A DNA stretch of 64,000 nucleotides, taken from Flectonema sp. DT1601. Its lineage: Eukaryota > Euglenozoa > Diplonemea > Diplonemida > Diplonemidae. The position numbers and the translations under genes were made by a program. Shown piece after piece: positions 9,919-20,985 of this stretch. Position 1 is the stretch's first letter. Every line of letters begins with the position of its first letter. The stretch lies in the NCBI GenBank assembly GCA_964019425.1, contig OZ025805.1:1030001-1094000 (forward strand). Direction: 5' to 3'. The notes under the pieces were generated by a model, which worked only from the letters and a program-made list of their open reading frames with translations, ran no database searches and was not told the origin of the DNA.

Positions 9919-11728
9919 ATGATGGCTCGCCAGCAGCAAGGCGGATTATGGTGGAAGATCGCAACAGTTCTCGCTGTGTTGGGTTCGTTTCTAGTATGTG
10001 ATTTATAGTGGAAGTTTCCGAGTCAACAGCGTCCTAAAATGCTTTAAAACAGATTGGAGCACTGGCATACAACTTAGGGTCAATTCACCAGGGAAGCAAA
10101 AACCAGCAAATCGCTGAGTCAGAAACCATGATTAATAATGTATGTTTAGCAATTGTATTAAACTATTTGGAAAAAAAGGTGATACTTTCTCGATTAATGC
10201 GTGTCATCCTTGCGCAGGGACCATGCTAATCTTCTCTGTATCGATCCAATTTTAACGGATGTCCCATTGCTGGGCTCCGAATAACAGACTAGTGACCACC
10301 AAGCAGATCCGAAGATTGGGCCCGACAAAAAAAATGACCCGGGTCGGAATCGAACTGGACAGTTTTATTTACCTAAAACCTGGCTGACTACTCACAAGGA
10401 AAACTTCTCATAAAATATAAAAAACAGGTATTGCGAAAGAAGATGGACATGTGCAATGATCAACTAAAGAGCAAAGTTGACAATGAGAGATGGATTCAAG
10501 AATTGCAAGAAGAGGAAAAGTTAATATCTGCGGAGACAACAATCCTAACTGAAACACTGGATTACCACCGCGATGCGACTGAAAGCTGTGAGTTTGAGAT
10601 AACTGCAAAACAAGAAGATCGTCATGTAATCTCAGATCAGCAAGTACTAATTAACAAACTTGAATTCGAGAACACGATGATGGAATTGAATTTCAACAGT
10701 GTGTTTTGTTTCTATTTACAGTCTCTTGTTCAACCTTGGCTCTGGTTCCCGTGTGAAACTTCTTCTCTAGAAGGAAAGTCTTGTTTAGCTTTATGCTGAC
10801 ACAAAGCAGGAACATGTTAGAAATAATTCTCTCTTATCTGTTTCTCTTTCTCCTTTTCCAACCATCTATTTATAAATTAAAACAGACGTCACGACAAAGA
10901 AATCCGATACTCGTGCTATGCATCGATTGTTTATCAGAGCAATCAGACTTGAGAACGAACTCCTCAGAAGGGAATCGAAGAAGAAGGCGGCTGAAGAAGC
11001 AGCTCTTCAGACAGCAGAGCAAGAACGTGAAGACAGGAGAAAACGTCTTCAAGAAGAGGATAAGGGACTTGGCGAAGTTGACGACCACACCGAAAATGAA
11101 AAACTCTCCAATCTTCAGAAGTCTCTCAACAGTTTAAAGGCTTCTGATATCGATAGGAATTCTGAAAAACAGGTTTGTAAATTACTTTATTTTAATGATA
11201 GTAAGGCACTGTAGAAAGGACGGGTGTATTATTTCTCACCAAACACAGTTCGAGGATGAAGACCCAGATGAATGGAGAGACGAAGCTCCCCCACCAAGCC
11301 GCAAGAGCAGTGAGAAAACAGAAGAAGTTCAGGCTGGGGAAGAAGAACCACCAAAACGTAAACCAAGGAGAAGGAAAAAGAAACCTGCTGGTGAAGAAGT
11401 TGAGGTGGTTGCAGAAGAAGCACCAAAGAGGAGGAGAAAGAAACCTGTTAGTGAAGAAGTTGAGGCCGTTGAGGAAGAAGCACCAAAGAGAAGGAGAAAG
11501 AAACCTGTTAGTGAAGATGAGACGGTTGAAGAAGAAGCACCAAAGCGCAGAAAGCGTCGCAGACGTCAGGAGCCTCAAGGAGAGGAGGAAGCTCCGCCCC
11601 CACGTCGCAGGCGCGCAGTCCCGGCTGAAGATGCCGAGGAGCCTCGTCGTCCTAAAACCGAATCAACTAATGAAGAGGGCGAAGATGCCCCTCGCCCTAG
11701 ACGTCGCCGTCGCAAAAAGGAAGAGTAA
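9919..11728 (+). CDS. single-pass membrane coiled-coil protein with basic/acidic repeat tail
   Basis: Five exons, 9919-9993, 10053-10139, 10428-10698, 10886-11172 and 11249-11728, join in frame into 399 residues. The start MMARQQQ leads into one hydrophobic segment ([20 protein letters not shown], split by intron 1), so the protein is probably membrane-anchored at the N-terminus. Residues ~55-240 are charged heptad-like coiled coil. From ~240 the tail alternates acidic and strongly basic blocks, with near-repeats of [15 protein letters not shown], which could bind RNA, DNA or acidic partners. No family is recognised. Intron 2 (10140-10427) carries a complete U6 gene in antisense. The ATG lies 22 bases after a pyrimidine-rich AG. 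Confidence 0.7.
10174..10275 (-). ncRNA. U6: U6 spliceosomal snRNA, copy 2 (nested in an intron)
   Basis: The transcribed region appears identical to copy 1 on reading, including the 5' stem-loop, ACAGAGA box, AGC triad and terminal T run. It lies antisense within intron 2 of the coiled-coil gene, so Pol III and Pol II transcription would converge. It is offset 781 bases from copy 1. Confidence 0.93.
10346..10355 (-). promoter_or_regulatory. tRNA-type B box upstream of U6 copy 2
   Basis: Same motif and same 71-base distance from the U6 5' end as at copy 1. Bases beside it differ (CGGGTCGG against CGGACCGG) while the motif is unchanged, and similarity to the other locus stops shortly after it, which marks the edge of the functional or duplicated unit. 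Confidence 0.5.
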
Positions 11729-12001
11729 TCGGAATTACTTCTCTGCATCATCGCTTCAGAGCAGTTGGTCAAGCAATTGCCTCCCTCAACAACAGGCCGA
11801 AATAGCAAATGCTGACATTGTAAGCTGCTGATCTGAGACGTCTGTTGCTGTCCTGAGAAGTACACGCACTGCGATCATCTCCATGAGATCTCATTAGGGA
11901 ACTAAAGAATAAATAAGACACAAAAAAAGAAAAAAAAAAAAAAGCAAAGAAAGCAAAGAAAAGAAAAGAACGAAGGATGCAAGGAAAAAAAAAGAATTAA
12001 C

Positions 12002-12178
12002 ATGAGATTCAACAGAAATTGCATTACCCTGCGACATTACGCACGGCAATATTCATCTCTGCGTGCTGCCTTCAGTTTATGGTTACAGCTCACTAGTAGG
12101 AATGTGGTTTCAGAAGGGATTCCACCCAAAAGTAAAGATTTTCTGTTAGCTGGAGGCACACCTTTCCTCCATTCTTAG
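12002..12178 (+). CDS. possible 58-residue mitochondrial small protein
   Basis: A short open frame between the coiled-coil and phosphatase genes. The first ~30 residues are rich in Arg, Ser, Leu and aromatic residues without acidic ones (MRFNRNCITLRHYARQYSSL), the composition of a mitochondrial targeting or small inner-membrane protein, followed by SRNVVSEGIPPKSKDF. The upstream sequence is purine-rich and offers no clear acceptor, which weakens the case. No family recognised. Confidence 0.35.
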   Translation: MRFNRNCITLRHYARQYSSLRAAFSLWLQLTSRNVVSEGIPPKSKDFLLAGGTPFLHS

Positions 12179-12366
12179 TATTGGATATTAATCAGAGGTA
12201 TTAAAAAAGTGTAGATTTCTTTTATTCTAAATTTCAGGTTTACTTTTCTTTTGTGACTACAATTTTGTACAGCTTCGCAAACAATGGTATCCTTTTATTG
12301 GGAAAAGTATATTAACATCATCCAAAGAGAATTACTGTTCTACCCCCCCGCAAAGTTCTCTTACAA

Positions 12367-12972
12367 ATGTGTCTTAAGGAAACCATCCCCGAGGAAAGAG
12401 CACAGCAAAACCACTACCGCAGAGTACCAGACGAGGTCCTGAGATCTATTGAAATAGAGTTGACAGAACAACACATTCCGGATTACAATCCGTTCAAATT
12501 TGCAGCCTGGAAGCCGTTTAGTAGAAAAGGTGAAGTGTGTGCAGTAAATGAGAACTTAAAAGTTGGTTCCCAGTCAGGTCTTCTTGATGAGCTTCACAAG
12601 GTAATAGTCACGTGTGATAATTCTCCTTTAGCACCAATTCTGTTGGACAAAATTGCTGAAGACAAGGCTTCCCACTACGTATGCCCTGTTCGTGATAGTC
12701 GTGAGAGAATGCTTCCTTTTGTGATTCTAAAGTCAGTAAGAGCTCTTGAAGAAGCCCGTCGTCTAGGCAAACACGTCTACATTCACTGTGTTGCAGGTGT
12801 CAATAGGTCTGCAGCAGCTGCTGTTGCTGTTCTGATGATCGCTTACAGAATGAACATGGGCCAAGCATTTAACGAAGTGGCCAGTGCCTGCGGACCCATT
12901 CTGAACAACCATTTCTTCAGAGCGGAGTTGCAACAACTTGAGAATGTTCTCAAAATGAAAAGTATGATCTAA
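12367..12972 (+). CDS. atypical dual-specificity protein phosphatase
   Basis: 201 residues in one exon. The P-loop signature HCVAGVNRSA (catalytic Cys141, Arg147) fits the HCxxGxxRS motif, and an Asp within PVRDSRERML, ~30 residues earlier, is in the right place to be the general acid. The region after the loop (AAAVAVLMIAYRMNMGQAFNEV) is the usual helix pair, and the IHCVAGVNRS strand-loop follows a LEEARRLGKHV helix as in other small DSPs. The protein is a bare catalytic core with ~60 extra N-terminal residues and no targeting domain. It likely removes phosphate from Ser/Thr/Tyr in a substrate that cannot be named. The ATG is ~12 bases after a C-rich tract ending GCAAAG. Confidence 0.85.
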   Translation: MCLKETIPEERAQQNHYRRVPDEVLRSIEIELTEQHIPDYNPFKFAAWKPFSRKGEVCAVNENLKVGSQSGLLDELHKVIVTCDNSPLAPILLDKIAEDKASHYVCPVRDSRERMLPFVILKSVRALEEARRLGKHVYIHCVAGVNRSAAAAVAVLMIAYRMNMGQAFNEVASACGPILNNHFFRAELQQLENVLKMKSMI

Positions 12973-13227
12973 AAAAATAAAAAAGATAAAGACAACTTGA
13001 AAAGTCAAGAACGTCCCCCCCCGACTAGCTTTTTTTATAAGAAATGTTCATTTTTATTTTTTTTATAAAGATTGTTTATTTCTTGACGAGACTATATAGG
13101 CGAAACCTACACTCTGCCGTATTACATTATACCCTGGTTTTGGTTTCCCAGGGCTCACGATTAATTCAAAACTGAATAACTCGATTCCGTACTGCACTGA
13201 ATGACAACACGGAAAAAGAGACATGTA

Positions 13228-13393
13228 TGCAAATAAGTTAGAAACATTGATTATAATGTAGAGCAAGTACGTCATTTGCAGAGTGTTAGCCTGTATTAAC
13301 ATTTAGTTACTGTCATGAGTTTATTAATTTTATTATTGAGTTCTGATGCAATACAGAGATTTATATTCGTATGAACCTAATCAAACAGTCTGC
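13228..13393 (+). repeat. diverged spacer repeat, copy 1
   Basis: Begins AAGTTAGAAACATTGATTAT and keeps the same order of landmarks as copy 2: TAATGTA, CAGAGTGT, TTAGTCACTGT-like sequence, a GATACAATACA-like block and a GCCCCCC tract. Similarity is patchy with small indels. No coding capacity. Confidence 0.6.
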
Positions 13394-13768
13394 CCCCTGC
13401 TAATCCGCGTGGTGTCCCCCTCTCCCTGTGCAAATCTTTTCGTATCGTATCAAGTTTCTCCCTGTGTGGATATTTATGTTCGCCTCTTTTTTAATTTTGG
13501 AGCGGCATGATCGAAAGCAATCTTTCTTTTCCCTCTTTATTTCCAATCCCGTCGACGGGAAGTTTAATTGTAGTGACTAGCCAGGCAGGGCATTTTGATT
13601 TACATTAGACAGCTAGGCAAGTGGCGCTCAACTATGTTCACGTGGCCTCCAGTGGTATTATTTATTTATTTGCAGTCATTTACTACGCTGCCGCTGACAG
13701 TCAAGATTGTCGGAGAAATTGTTGTTCCTTTTGAGCTTGAAAATACAGTATCAAATTACCCCCAGCTA

Positions 13769-13931
13769 AGTTAGAAACATTTAATATAATGTAAAGTATT
13801 TACTTCAATCGCAGAGTGTATACTACACTAACATTACCTTTAGTCACTGTATCTCAGAACTAATGTTAAATTATCGTTATGTTGTTTATGATACAATACA
13901 TTTGTATTTTACGTACAAACTCGAACAGTTA
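13769..13931 (+). repeat. diverged spacer repeat, copy 2
   Basis: Begins AAGTTAGAAACATTTAATAT, 541 bases after copy 1, and follows the same landmark order through to the C-rich tract near 13937. An old local duplication or a repeated regulatory segment. Confidence 0.6.
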
Positions 13932-14990
13932 GCCCCCCTCCAGCATTTCTTTCTCTGATAGTTTATTTAAAGCATGCGATTTTGTGTGGACAGAATCCAG
14001 TTATAATGATTCATGTCTAATTTGTTGCGTGTTAACCCTTGATTTATTTATCCAAGTCCCCCCATATCTGTTCCAGCGTCCTTAATAGGTGTTGAAGGAC
14101 ATATTACCTCACTGCGTGCAGAGAGATAGTGAGTGATGACAATTTTCGTTGTAACGATGTTATGGGAATTTCCCCCATATCCCTTCTTTGATTAACAACT
14201 ACAAATATTCTTCAGTCAAGTACTTTGATATTAATTTTGTTTTTAATACCTAAAGTTGTTACTGTTTTTACATTGTCAAAGTTTCACCCCCATATCCCGA
14301 TTTTAATTGTAAATTGATTTTTTTTGTGAATAGCACAATCATTACGACTCATCCTTTGTTCAGAAGCTTCGAAAGGTTGATGAGCCAGTCAGTATCAAAA
14401 TATTCGTTCTACGATGTCTGAGTTTTTGATTATGGACAGCACTTTCAGATGAGATGATCGAGTTAGCTCGTTTCTACTTTTCGAAGGTATTTCATAATTA
14501 GTATCTCTCTATAGTAAATGCAATGCTGTTGTCCGTGATGATGTCTTCTCACGGCTCACGGTTGATTGTTTTTTTTTTGTTTTTTTTGTTTCATAACCGT
14601 CATTGATACAACTGCATCAGTGTTTTTCATTCCCAACCCAGTGTGCGCTTAGAGGTCTCTGGCACATGCACACGCACTAATCTTCCGAAGTTGGTGTTGT
14701 CAAGTCTTCTGCTTCTGGTGGCTGAGTTACAAGTCAACTTCGTCATTACCGTTCATTTACCCTTTTCCTCTCTTCGCGATAGCTTCATCTATTAGCAAAC
14801 TTTGACCGACCTTCGGTTTTAAGTTAACTAAGTTCTCACCTTTTACACTTTCTTCCTCGTTTTACACTAAAAAAAATCCTTAAAGCAAGACATTTTCTTG
14901 TTTTTCCTAAATTTCCTATTGTTGTTGTGGTGTAGTTTTTGTGTCTATTTTTCTTTTCAGCAGGTAAAATCATATCCAACTATATCTGTG

Positions 14991-17003
14991 ATGGTTCTCG
15001 GTCTTTTTCCTACGCAATCGTTCAATTCTACAAACAGGATTCATATGGACTACGACATCATAAATGGGATTTCGACTTTTTTTCAAATATATGATGATTC
15101 AAAAAAAAATCACATAGATCAAATTATTGAAGAAGGTGGGCAAGACGCAGAAGTAATTACTGCTGAGCTGGAAGAGATGTACGGAACGAGATTCTTTAGA
15201 GTTAGAAAACGACTGATTGAGATTGTCTCAGTATTTGAACACACCGAAGACGTTGATAGCATGCTGTTGGCAAACCCGAAAAATGAAGATCAAGTGCTTG
15301 AGAATCTTCTTTCTAACTATGGGGACCCATTAACAGAATACGAAGAATATTTATTGTTCTTCCAACTGTACTGTCCGCATGCAACACAATTGCTTCCTCA
15401 GCAGCTACAACGCTATGCCTCTCGCCTGCCTGATTACAGAATCTCACTCGAAAAGAAATTCGGAACTTCATACTTCTCTGCCTTGGCAGAACTTCAGCAA
15501 ACCTCCAACCTCCGTCCTAAAACACTAAGAGGGATTCTGCAAGCAGCAATTGAGGGTAATGTCTCACTAAGAGATGTAGTTGATGAACATCAAAAGGGTT
15601 TAGCAGGACCATGTAAGGAAAAGCAACCCGACTACGCAAAAACAACAGAGTCTTGGTCTTTGAAACTTACTAGTTTATTTGAGATCTACGCCCCTTCAAA
15701 GCTTCAAAGCATTCCTTATTTGCTGGAGAAGTACTCTGGTCGCGAGCGCGATCTGTGGCGACTTCTTGTAATGAAGTACGGACCTGATCCAGCTTGGGTA
15801 AAGAGAGTAAAACATTATTTACTAATAAACAAGATTGACACAGGCGGAACAGCCGCTGAGCTACTACTTGAGAATGCAGGCGCAGAAAGGGCAGCATTAC
15901 AAAAACTTTTCAGACATCACGGTGTTGACTATGAAGGAAGAGACAAGTCACTGGTTGAGGCTTCATTCCGTGAACCTCCTGCATCAAAAATCCATAAACT
16001 ATGCTATGAATTTGAAGTACCAGTTCCTAAATTCACTTCAGAGGATGCGAACTCTACTTACATCAATCTTGTCCAAGCTCACGGAGTGACACGCTACATT
16101 GCCGAACCACGTAATAAAGATTTTGAGCACCGCGTGGTCAACATTTATGCTTATTATGCTCCCGAGAAGCTGTCAAACATCGCAAAAATATTAGCAAAGT
16201 ATCGTGGGGTAGAGGAACAGCTCATAACTGCTTTGACTGACAAGTATGGTTCCGAACCTTACCCATGCTGGTCTGGAAAACGAGACATTTACAAACAGCG
16301 GTTAACAGCTTTGTATGAAAAGGTTGTGCGAGAGAATGAGTCAATGGACGACAAGCATGTTGATAAGTTGCTTCAGAAATACACGGGGAAGGAAGAAGAA
16401 TTGATAGGCGCAATTCTTAAGAAATATGGGGATCAGCCTTCTGAGTCGTCTGTTATAAACCTCAGGAGATACTACCTTGAATATGAGCCTGAGAATTACC
16501 ACCAAATGTCAACAGAGCTTCGTAAACATGTAGGAAATGAATATGTCCTGGCCCAGAGAATGTACGAAAAGCATGGCAGGCTTTGCGGATTGGTGAATTA
16601 CAGAGGATTGAGAATTCTTGATGACGAGAAGGAAACAGGTGATGTCGCTCTCCTCCTCAATACAAAGGAGAGAATCACCAGATGGAGAGAAGAAGACAAT
16701 GAACGTTCTTCTCGCAGTGGCATAATTCGCAATTTCTTTGAACTTCGTCTACACTTAACAGTGGCGCTGATTACTCAAACAGCCCACAGAACTCTTTTGC
16801 GTTCTCGTTACAAGTTTTGGCTCAAGACACATTACTCCAAATGTGGGAAAGCTCTGCCTGGTGCAGACGGACAATCAAACTGCAGTAGTCACCTTTACCA
16901 AAAGATGACTGCAAATCGCTACAGCACCATGGCTGCGATGCGAGCCTCAAAGTCGATGAATCAAAAGAAAACCAGAAAACGAAGGGGAAGCATGGCAGCA
17001 TAA
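14991..17003 (+). CDS. protein with seven helical KYGxxP-type repeats
   Basis: 670 residues if started at ATG 14991, 31 bases after a pyrimidine-rich AG; the frame is open further upstream only through that tract. About seven repeats of ~35 residues follow the pattern YxPEKL..ILxKYxGxEExLixaLxxKYGxxP, for example around residues 233 (ending MKYGPDP), 387 (TDKYGSEP) and 454 (KKYGDQP), with weaker copies near 84, 128, 283 and 498. I recall similar repeats in many uncharacterised trypanosomatid proteins. A basic C-terminus (QKKTRKRRGSMAA) follows an amphipathic stretch. Probably a cytoskeletal or flagellar scaffold, which is inference. tRNA-Ile follows ~120 bases downstream on the other strand. 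Confidence 0.65.
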   Translation: MVLGLFPTQSFNSTNRIHMDYDIINGISTFFQIYDDSKKNHIDQIIEEGGQDAEVITAELEEMYGTRFFRVRKRLIEIVSVFEHTEDVDSMLLANPKNEDQVLENLLSNYGDPLTEYEEYLLFFQLYCPHATQLLPQQLQRYASRLPDYRISLEKKFGTSYFSALAELQQTSNLRPKTLRGILQAAIEGNVSLRDVVDEHQKGLAGPCKEKQPDYAKTTESWSLKLTSLFEIYAPSKLQSIPYLLEKYSGRERDLWRLLVMKYGPDPAWVKRVKHYLLINKIDTGGTAAELLLENAGAERAALQKLFRHHGVDYEGRDKSLVEASFREPPASKIHKLCYEFEVPVPKFTSEDANSTYINLVQAHGVTRYIAEPRNKDFEHRVVNIYAYYAPEKLSNIAKILAKYRGVEEQLITALTDKYGSEPYPCWSGKRDIYKQRLTALYEKVVRENESMDDKHVDKLLQKYTGKEEELIGAILKKYGDQPSESSVINLRRYYLEYEPENYHQMSTELRKHVGNEYVLAQRMYEKHGRLCGLVNYRGLRILDDEKETGDVALLLNTKERITRWREEDNERSSRSGIIRNFFELRLHLTVALITQTAHRTLLRSRYKFWLKTHYSKCGKALPGADGQSNCSSHLYQKMTANRYSTMAAMRASKSMNQKKTRKRRGSMAA

Positions 17004-17119
17004 CACTGTTCTTTGTTCTGTACCATTTTTGTATCTGTAGATTCTTTTTTTATTTTGTTATTTGAAGCTGTCAAAACTGTTCCTTTTTTTAACCAGGAAA
17101 AAAAGCAGATGTATAAAAT

Positions 17120-17192
17120 TGCTCCGGGCGGGGTTTGAACCCGCGACCCCAGGCTCATAAGACCTGTGCCCTAACCACTAGGCCACCGGAGC
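17120..17192 (-). tRNA. tRNA-Ile (anticodon UAU)
   Basis: The - strand folds as a full cloverleaf of 73 nt: acceptor GCTCCGG/CCGGAGC, D arm with TGGCCTAGTGG (A box), anticodon stem CAGGT/GCCTG around loop CTTATGA, variable GGGTC, and T arm GCGGG-TTCAAAC-CCCGC (B box). The discriminator is A, and the strand runs into TTTT. Loop positions 34-36 are TAT, which reads AUA (Ile). Position 37 is G, whereas A is usual in Ile tRNAs. A LINE lies directly against the 5' side of this gene. Confidence 0.92.
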
Positions 17193-17194
17193 CT

Positions 17195-20100
17195 CCTTTT
17201 TCCCCGATTTTATTTATTTATTTATTACCCGATTTTTACCCGATTTTTTCATTTCTTGTGTTCCCTATTGGTTACCCTTTTTTTTTTTTTTTGGTTACTT
17301 GTCGGTGCTTCCAGACTCTTTTCTTTAAATGTCTGAGCGTTTGCCAATATGACCCTGACGCACTAATGTCGGATCATACACCTATCTTAGCGGACTTCGA
17401 TATCACGACTTTCTCAAACTTTAGCAACTCACCACCACACCGCAAATGGCTCCTCAATCAGTTCCAAGATGCACACTGGACAGCCTTTTCTGATACATTG
17501 GAATCACACACAACACGACTATTAAAGATAAAATCCTTGAAGAAACTCTCAAACAACTTTGTCCATACGGTAGAAAAAGTAGCAATCGCCAAGCTACCCA
17601 ACAAGTGGTGCAAGCCTCGACACAAGGGAAGGGAACGTATCCTAGCTCCTCTATCCCCCAGCCAAGTAGCCTCCCAAGGTTGTGATAAGGGCTTCTCGTG
17701 GACCTACAGAAAAATACGGGAACTCAGGGGTGATAAGACGGCACTTCCAACACCACGAGCTCCAATGACGTCGCTTATAAGCCGTTTCTTCCCAAGCGGC
17801 TCTGACAGTACTAGGCCAGAAGCTCCAAAGGTAAAACCTGGTGACTATGAAACTCCGGAGTGTAGTCCTTTCTCGCAGGAAGAAGCCCGGGCTGTGTTCA
17901 GTTCCCTCAAGAGAACAAACAGTGCAGGACCGGACTCCATCTCGAATAACATGCTTCTACATCTGGGACCGCAAATGATTTTGGTACTCCTTCGTATAGC
18001 CAACTGGTCTCTAAGACGAGGTATCCTCCCCGAGTGTTTCAAAAAGGCAAACGTCATTCCTTTTCTCAAAGGCAATGGAAAAGACCCCTCAGAACCTTCT
18101 TCGTACCGCCCTATTTCAATGACTTCTATTGTTGCAAAATTCATTGAAGCTCTTATCCTTCGCCGATTGGAACACCTATTGGAGGGGAGCTTAGACCCCA
18201 ATCAGTCAGGCTTTGTTCCTGGCAGAACTACGGATGAAAATATTGCGATCTTGGCTAACGCTGCGTCGGAAACCAGACAAGACTTCGAAAAATGTGGCGT
18301 ATTACTCTTCTTTGATATCTCCGGAGCTTTCGACAACGTAAGCCATCGTATATTAGTAGAAAGACTTATCCCGCTGTTGCCCAAACCATATGTACGATGG
18401 TTAGTGGACTTCCTTTCGAACCGTTCAGCGCGGCTTCTTTATGGAAAAACATACTCGAAGAATATTGGTTGTAATAAGGGGGTACCGCAGGGTAGTATTC
18501 TGGGACCTCTCCTTTTCAGGCTGTACGTCGACACACTCCCGCAGTCTGTCACGAAAGCAGACATTAAACTGCTCTACGCTGATGACCTCTCAGTATTTGT
18601 GAGCAGCAATAAGATTGGAGACCTTGAAACCAAGGCCAATGAAGCGATTGGACAGGTAGAAAGCTGGCTCTCTGACTCGAACATGAGTTTGTCGCAGGCC
18701 AAGACCGAATTCCTGGCGATCGGCACTCGATTTGACTCCGGCAAGGGTCTCTGCAGATTCCCTAGGCTGTACCTACCATCAACGAAAAGACTAGAATCCT
18801 TCTCCCAACCGTCGCTCTTGTTGGACAAATTAGACGAAGGTCCTGGCGCTCAGTTAAATTTGGAAAGTGGTCCCGTCTTTCCCTTGACAATGAATGGGAG
18901 AGACGTATCAACTCGAACCGATTTTCGCAGCAGGGTTGGCAAGAAGAAGCTTGACATTTTTACAGCAATACCTATTCGCCGTGTTGAACATGCTCGCTAC
19001 CTGGGTGTGCTGATTGACGATAGACTGACATTCGAACCCCAGCTGAATAAGGTGACTAGCACTATGAAACGGGGAATTGGTCTCTTGAAGATGATCTCAT
19101 CTTTCGAAATTAAAACTGAAGTGCTAAGGCAACTTGTTAACGGCCTTGTACTAGCGAGAGCTTACCACGGACTTGCAGCATATGCACCCTATCTCCGCCG
19201 AGACTCATGGAAACGCGTAGAAACCATACACAGGAAGCTCATGCTTAAGCTAACTGGTTGCTCTTCATCAGCTTCGGTCCAAGCTGTTTCAGTAGAATCC
19301 GACATCCTACCATTCAAACAACACCTGGCTAAATCCATGGCTCTCATCTACGAACGTTACCAACGATACGCAGAGAATGCTCCGACCTGGAGTCTTTTCA
19401 ATGGAGAGGGGGAGGAAGGACGTTGGGAATCCTCAGCAACCCACTTCTCGAAATGCTTCCCGACGCCCAGTGTCAAGTCCAGATTCTACCTGCCTCACCA
19501 TCAGGCTCCTTGGGAACCTCCTCCAAACGTCACGGTTCTGCCTTCAAGGGACTTTCGTAAGTCATCAGACACAGAGCACAACCTAAATTATGCCCTTGCA
19601 TCAATCGAATCCTTGCCACCTGCGATTGCACGTGTTTATACAGATGCTTCTTACTTTGAGGACAAAGATGGGTGTTACCACTGTGGGAACGCTGCGGTCT
19701 TGGTTTTCCGAAATAAATGTTACACGAAGCTACAGCGCTATAACCCCTCTCTGATGATTTACAACGCAGAACAGAGGGCTTTGATCTCGGCTCTGGATAT
19801 CGTCCGCGATAATTCGCCACAACTACCGAACGGCAGGATACACATCATATCCGACAGCCAGTCATCGCTGAGTAGCTTGGCCAAGGGGTACCTCTGCCAG
19901 CATTCGCGCACCAACCACGAGATTCTCAGCCAGATTTCCACCCTGAATCGCCCGTTTACGATGCAGTTTGTACCTTCTCATTGTGGTGTTATTGGAAATG
20001 AGTTAGCTGATAGCCTGGCTTCCAAAGCTGCGTCATCTGAGATACCGCTCACGGAGGTTCCCTTTGACTACCGAATGGCTCAATGTTCAATTGTGAACCA

Positions 20101-20947
20101 AGTCAGAAAAGCATGGCTTCGCTCCCGAGATACGCGACACGTCCACAACTTGGCAACATCGTCTGGTAGGGTACAGAAGTTCCATCAGGACCTTTTAAGA
20201 AGTGACGAGATTATTATAGCCCGAGTGAGAACGGGTCATCACGAACTGGTAAAGCTCCCTGCCTTGGGTCTTACTGACTGTCGATTCTGTAATCACACCG
20301 ACACAGACGCACATCACCTTCTCTCGAGATGTAATGGCGCGAGGATCATAGTGCAGCAATTCTTCCCGGACATCCCGCAATGCGATGACCCGACAAATGA
20401 CGGACAACACCACCATACGTTCTTTGCCACAGAGAATCAGCCGAAACTAGCTGCAATGCTGAAGGACCTGGAGAGCTACCTGCAGAGCTTTCCGCTGCGT
20501 GCGGCCCTGCCGAGACAGTGGTTATTGAGGCATCTTGTTAAATTCTCTAACCTTCCGAAACTCACTTCTCGAGATAAGCTCGAAGTCTTACAAGCCATCG
20601 ATAATGCCTACAATCACACGGTGATCGAGGAAATACACAATTTTCTGTGGACAGTTGAGCTTTTCTGCTATAATGGTATAGAAAAGACTCAATTTACTGA
20701 TCTGCTCAATAAGATCCACTACGCCAACTATGAGCGGATAGAACGGAAGTGGTTCGACTACAAGGTGCGAGGTCCTCCGACTCGGAGTTACATAGATATA
20801 CTATTCAAAATTAATCCCTGAAATCATCAACTGTGTTTACTGAGTTATTAAATTCATCTATTTTATTTTATGTTATCTTATATTATTTTATTTTGTTTTA
20901 TTTTTTCATCATAATATCAAGTTTATTTAGTGTTTCAGATTAGAACT

Positions 20948-20985
<38 letters not shown>

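Larger units (their letters stand above)
12973..14990. other. 2-kb gene-free spacer with a diverged internal repeat
   Basis: No exon is convincing on either strand. It holds two diverged copies of a ~165-bp segment (13228-13393 and 13769-13931) and a series of C5-C7 tracts on the + strand (near 13014, 13393, 13425, 13937, 14058, 14172 and 14287). It ends with a strong pyrimidine tract and AG at 14960 before the next start codon. Confidence 0.5.

Noticed and set aside
13063-13302. 79-residue - strand frame in the spacer
   Set aside because: It overlaps the diverged spacer repeat, has no start context or splice signals, and its composition is unremarkable.
17120-17192. tRNA-Met on the + strand (CTCATAA loop)
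   Set aside because: The + strand T loop would read TTTGAAC instead of TTC..., and the A and B boxes, acceptor order and terminator fit only the - strand, giving anticodon UAU.
17135-17365. N-terminal extension of the LINE frame
   Set aside because: The frame runs through the tRNA gene and T-rich spacer. Similarity to endonuclease/RT proteins begins only at the SDH motif.
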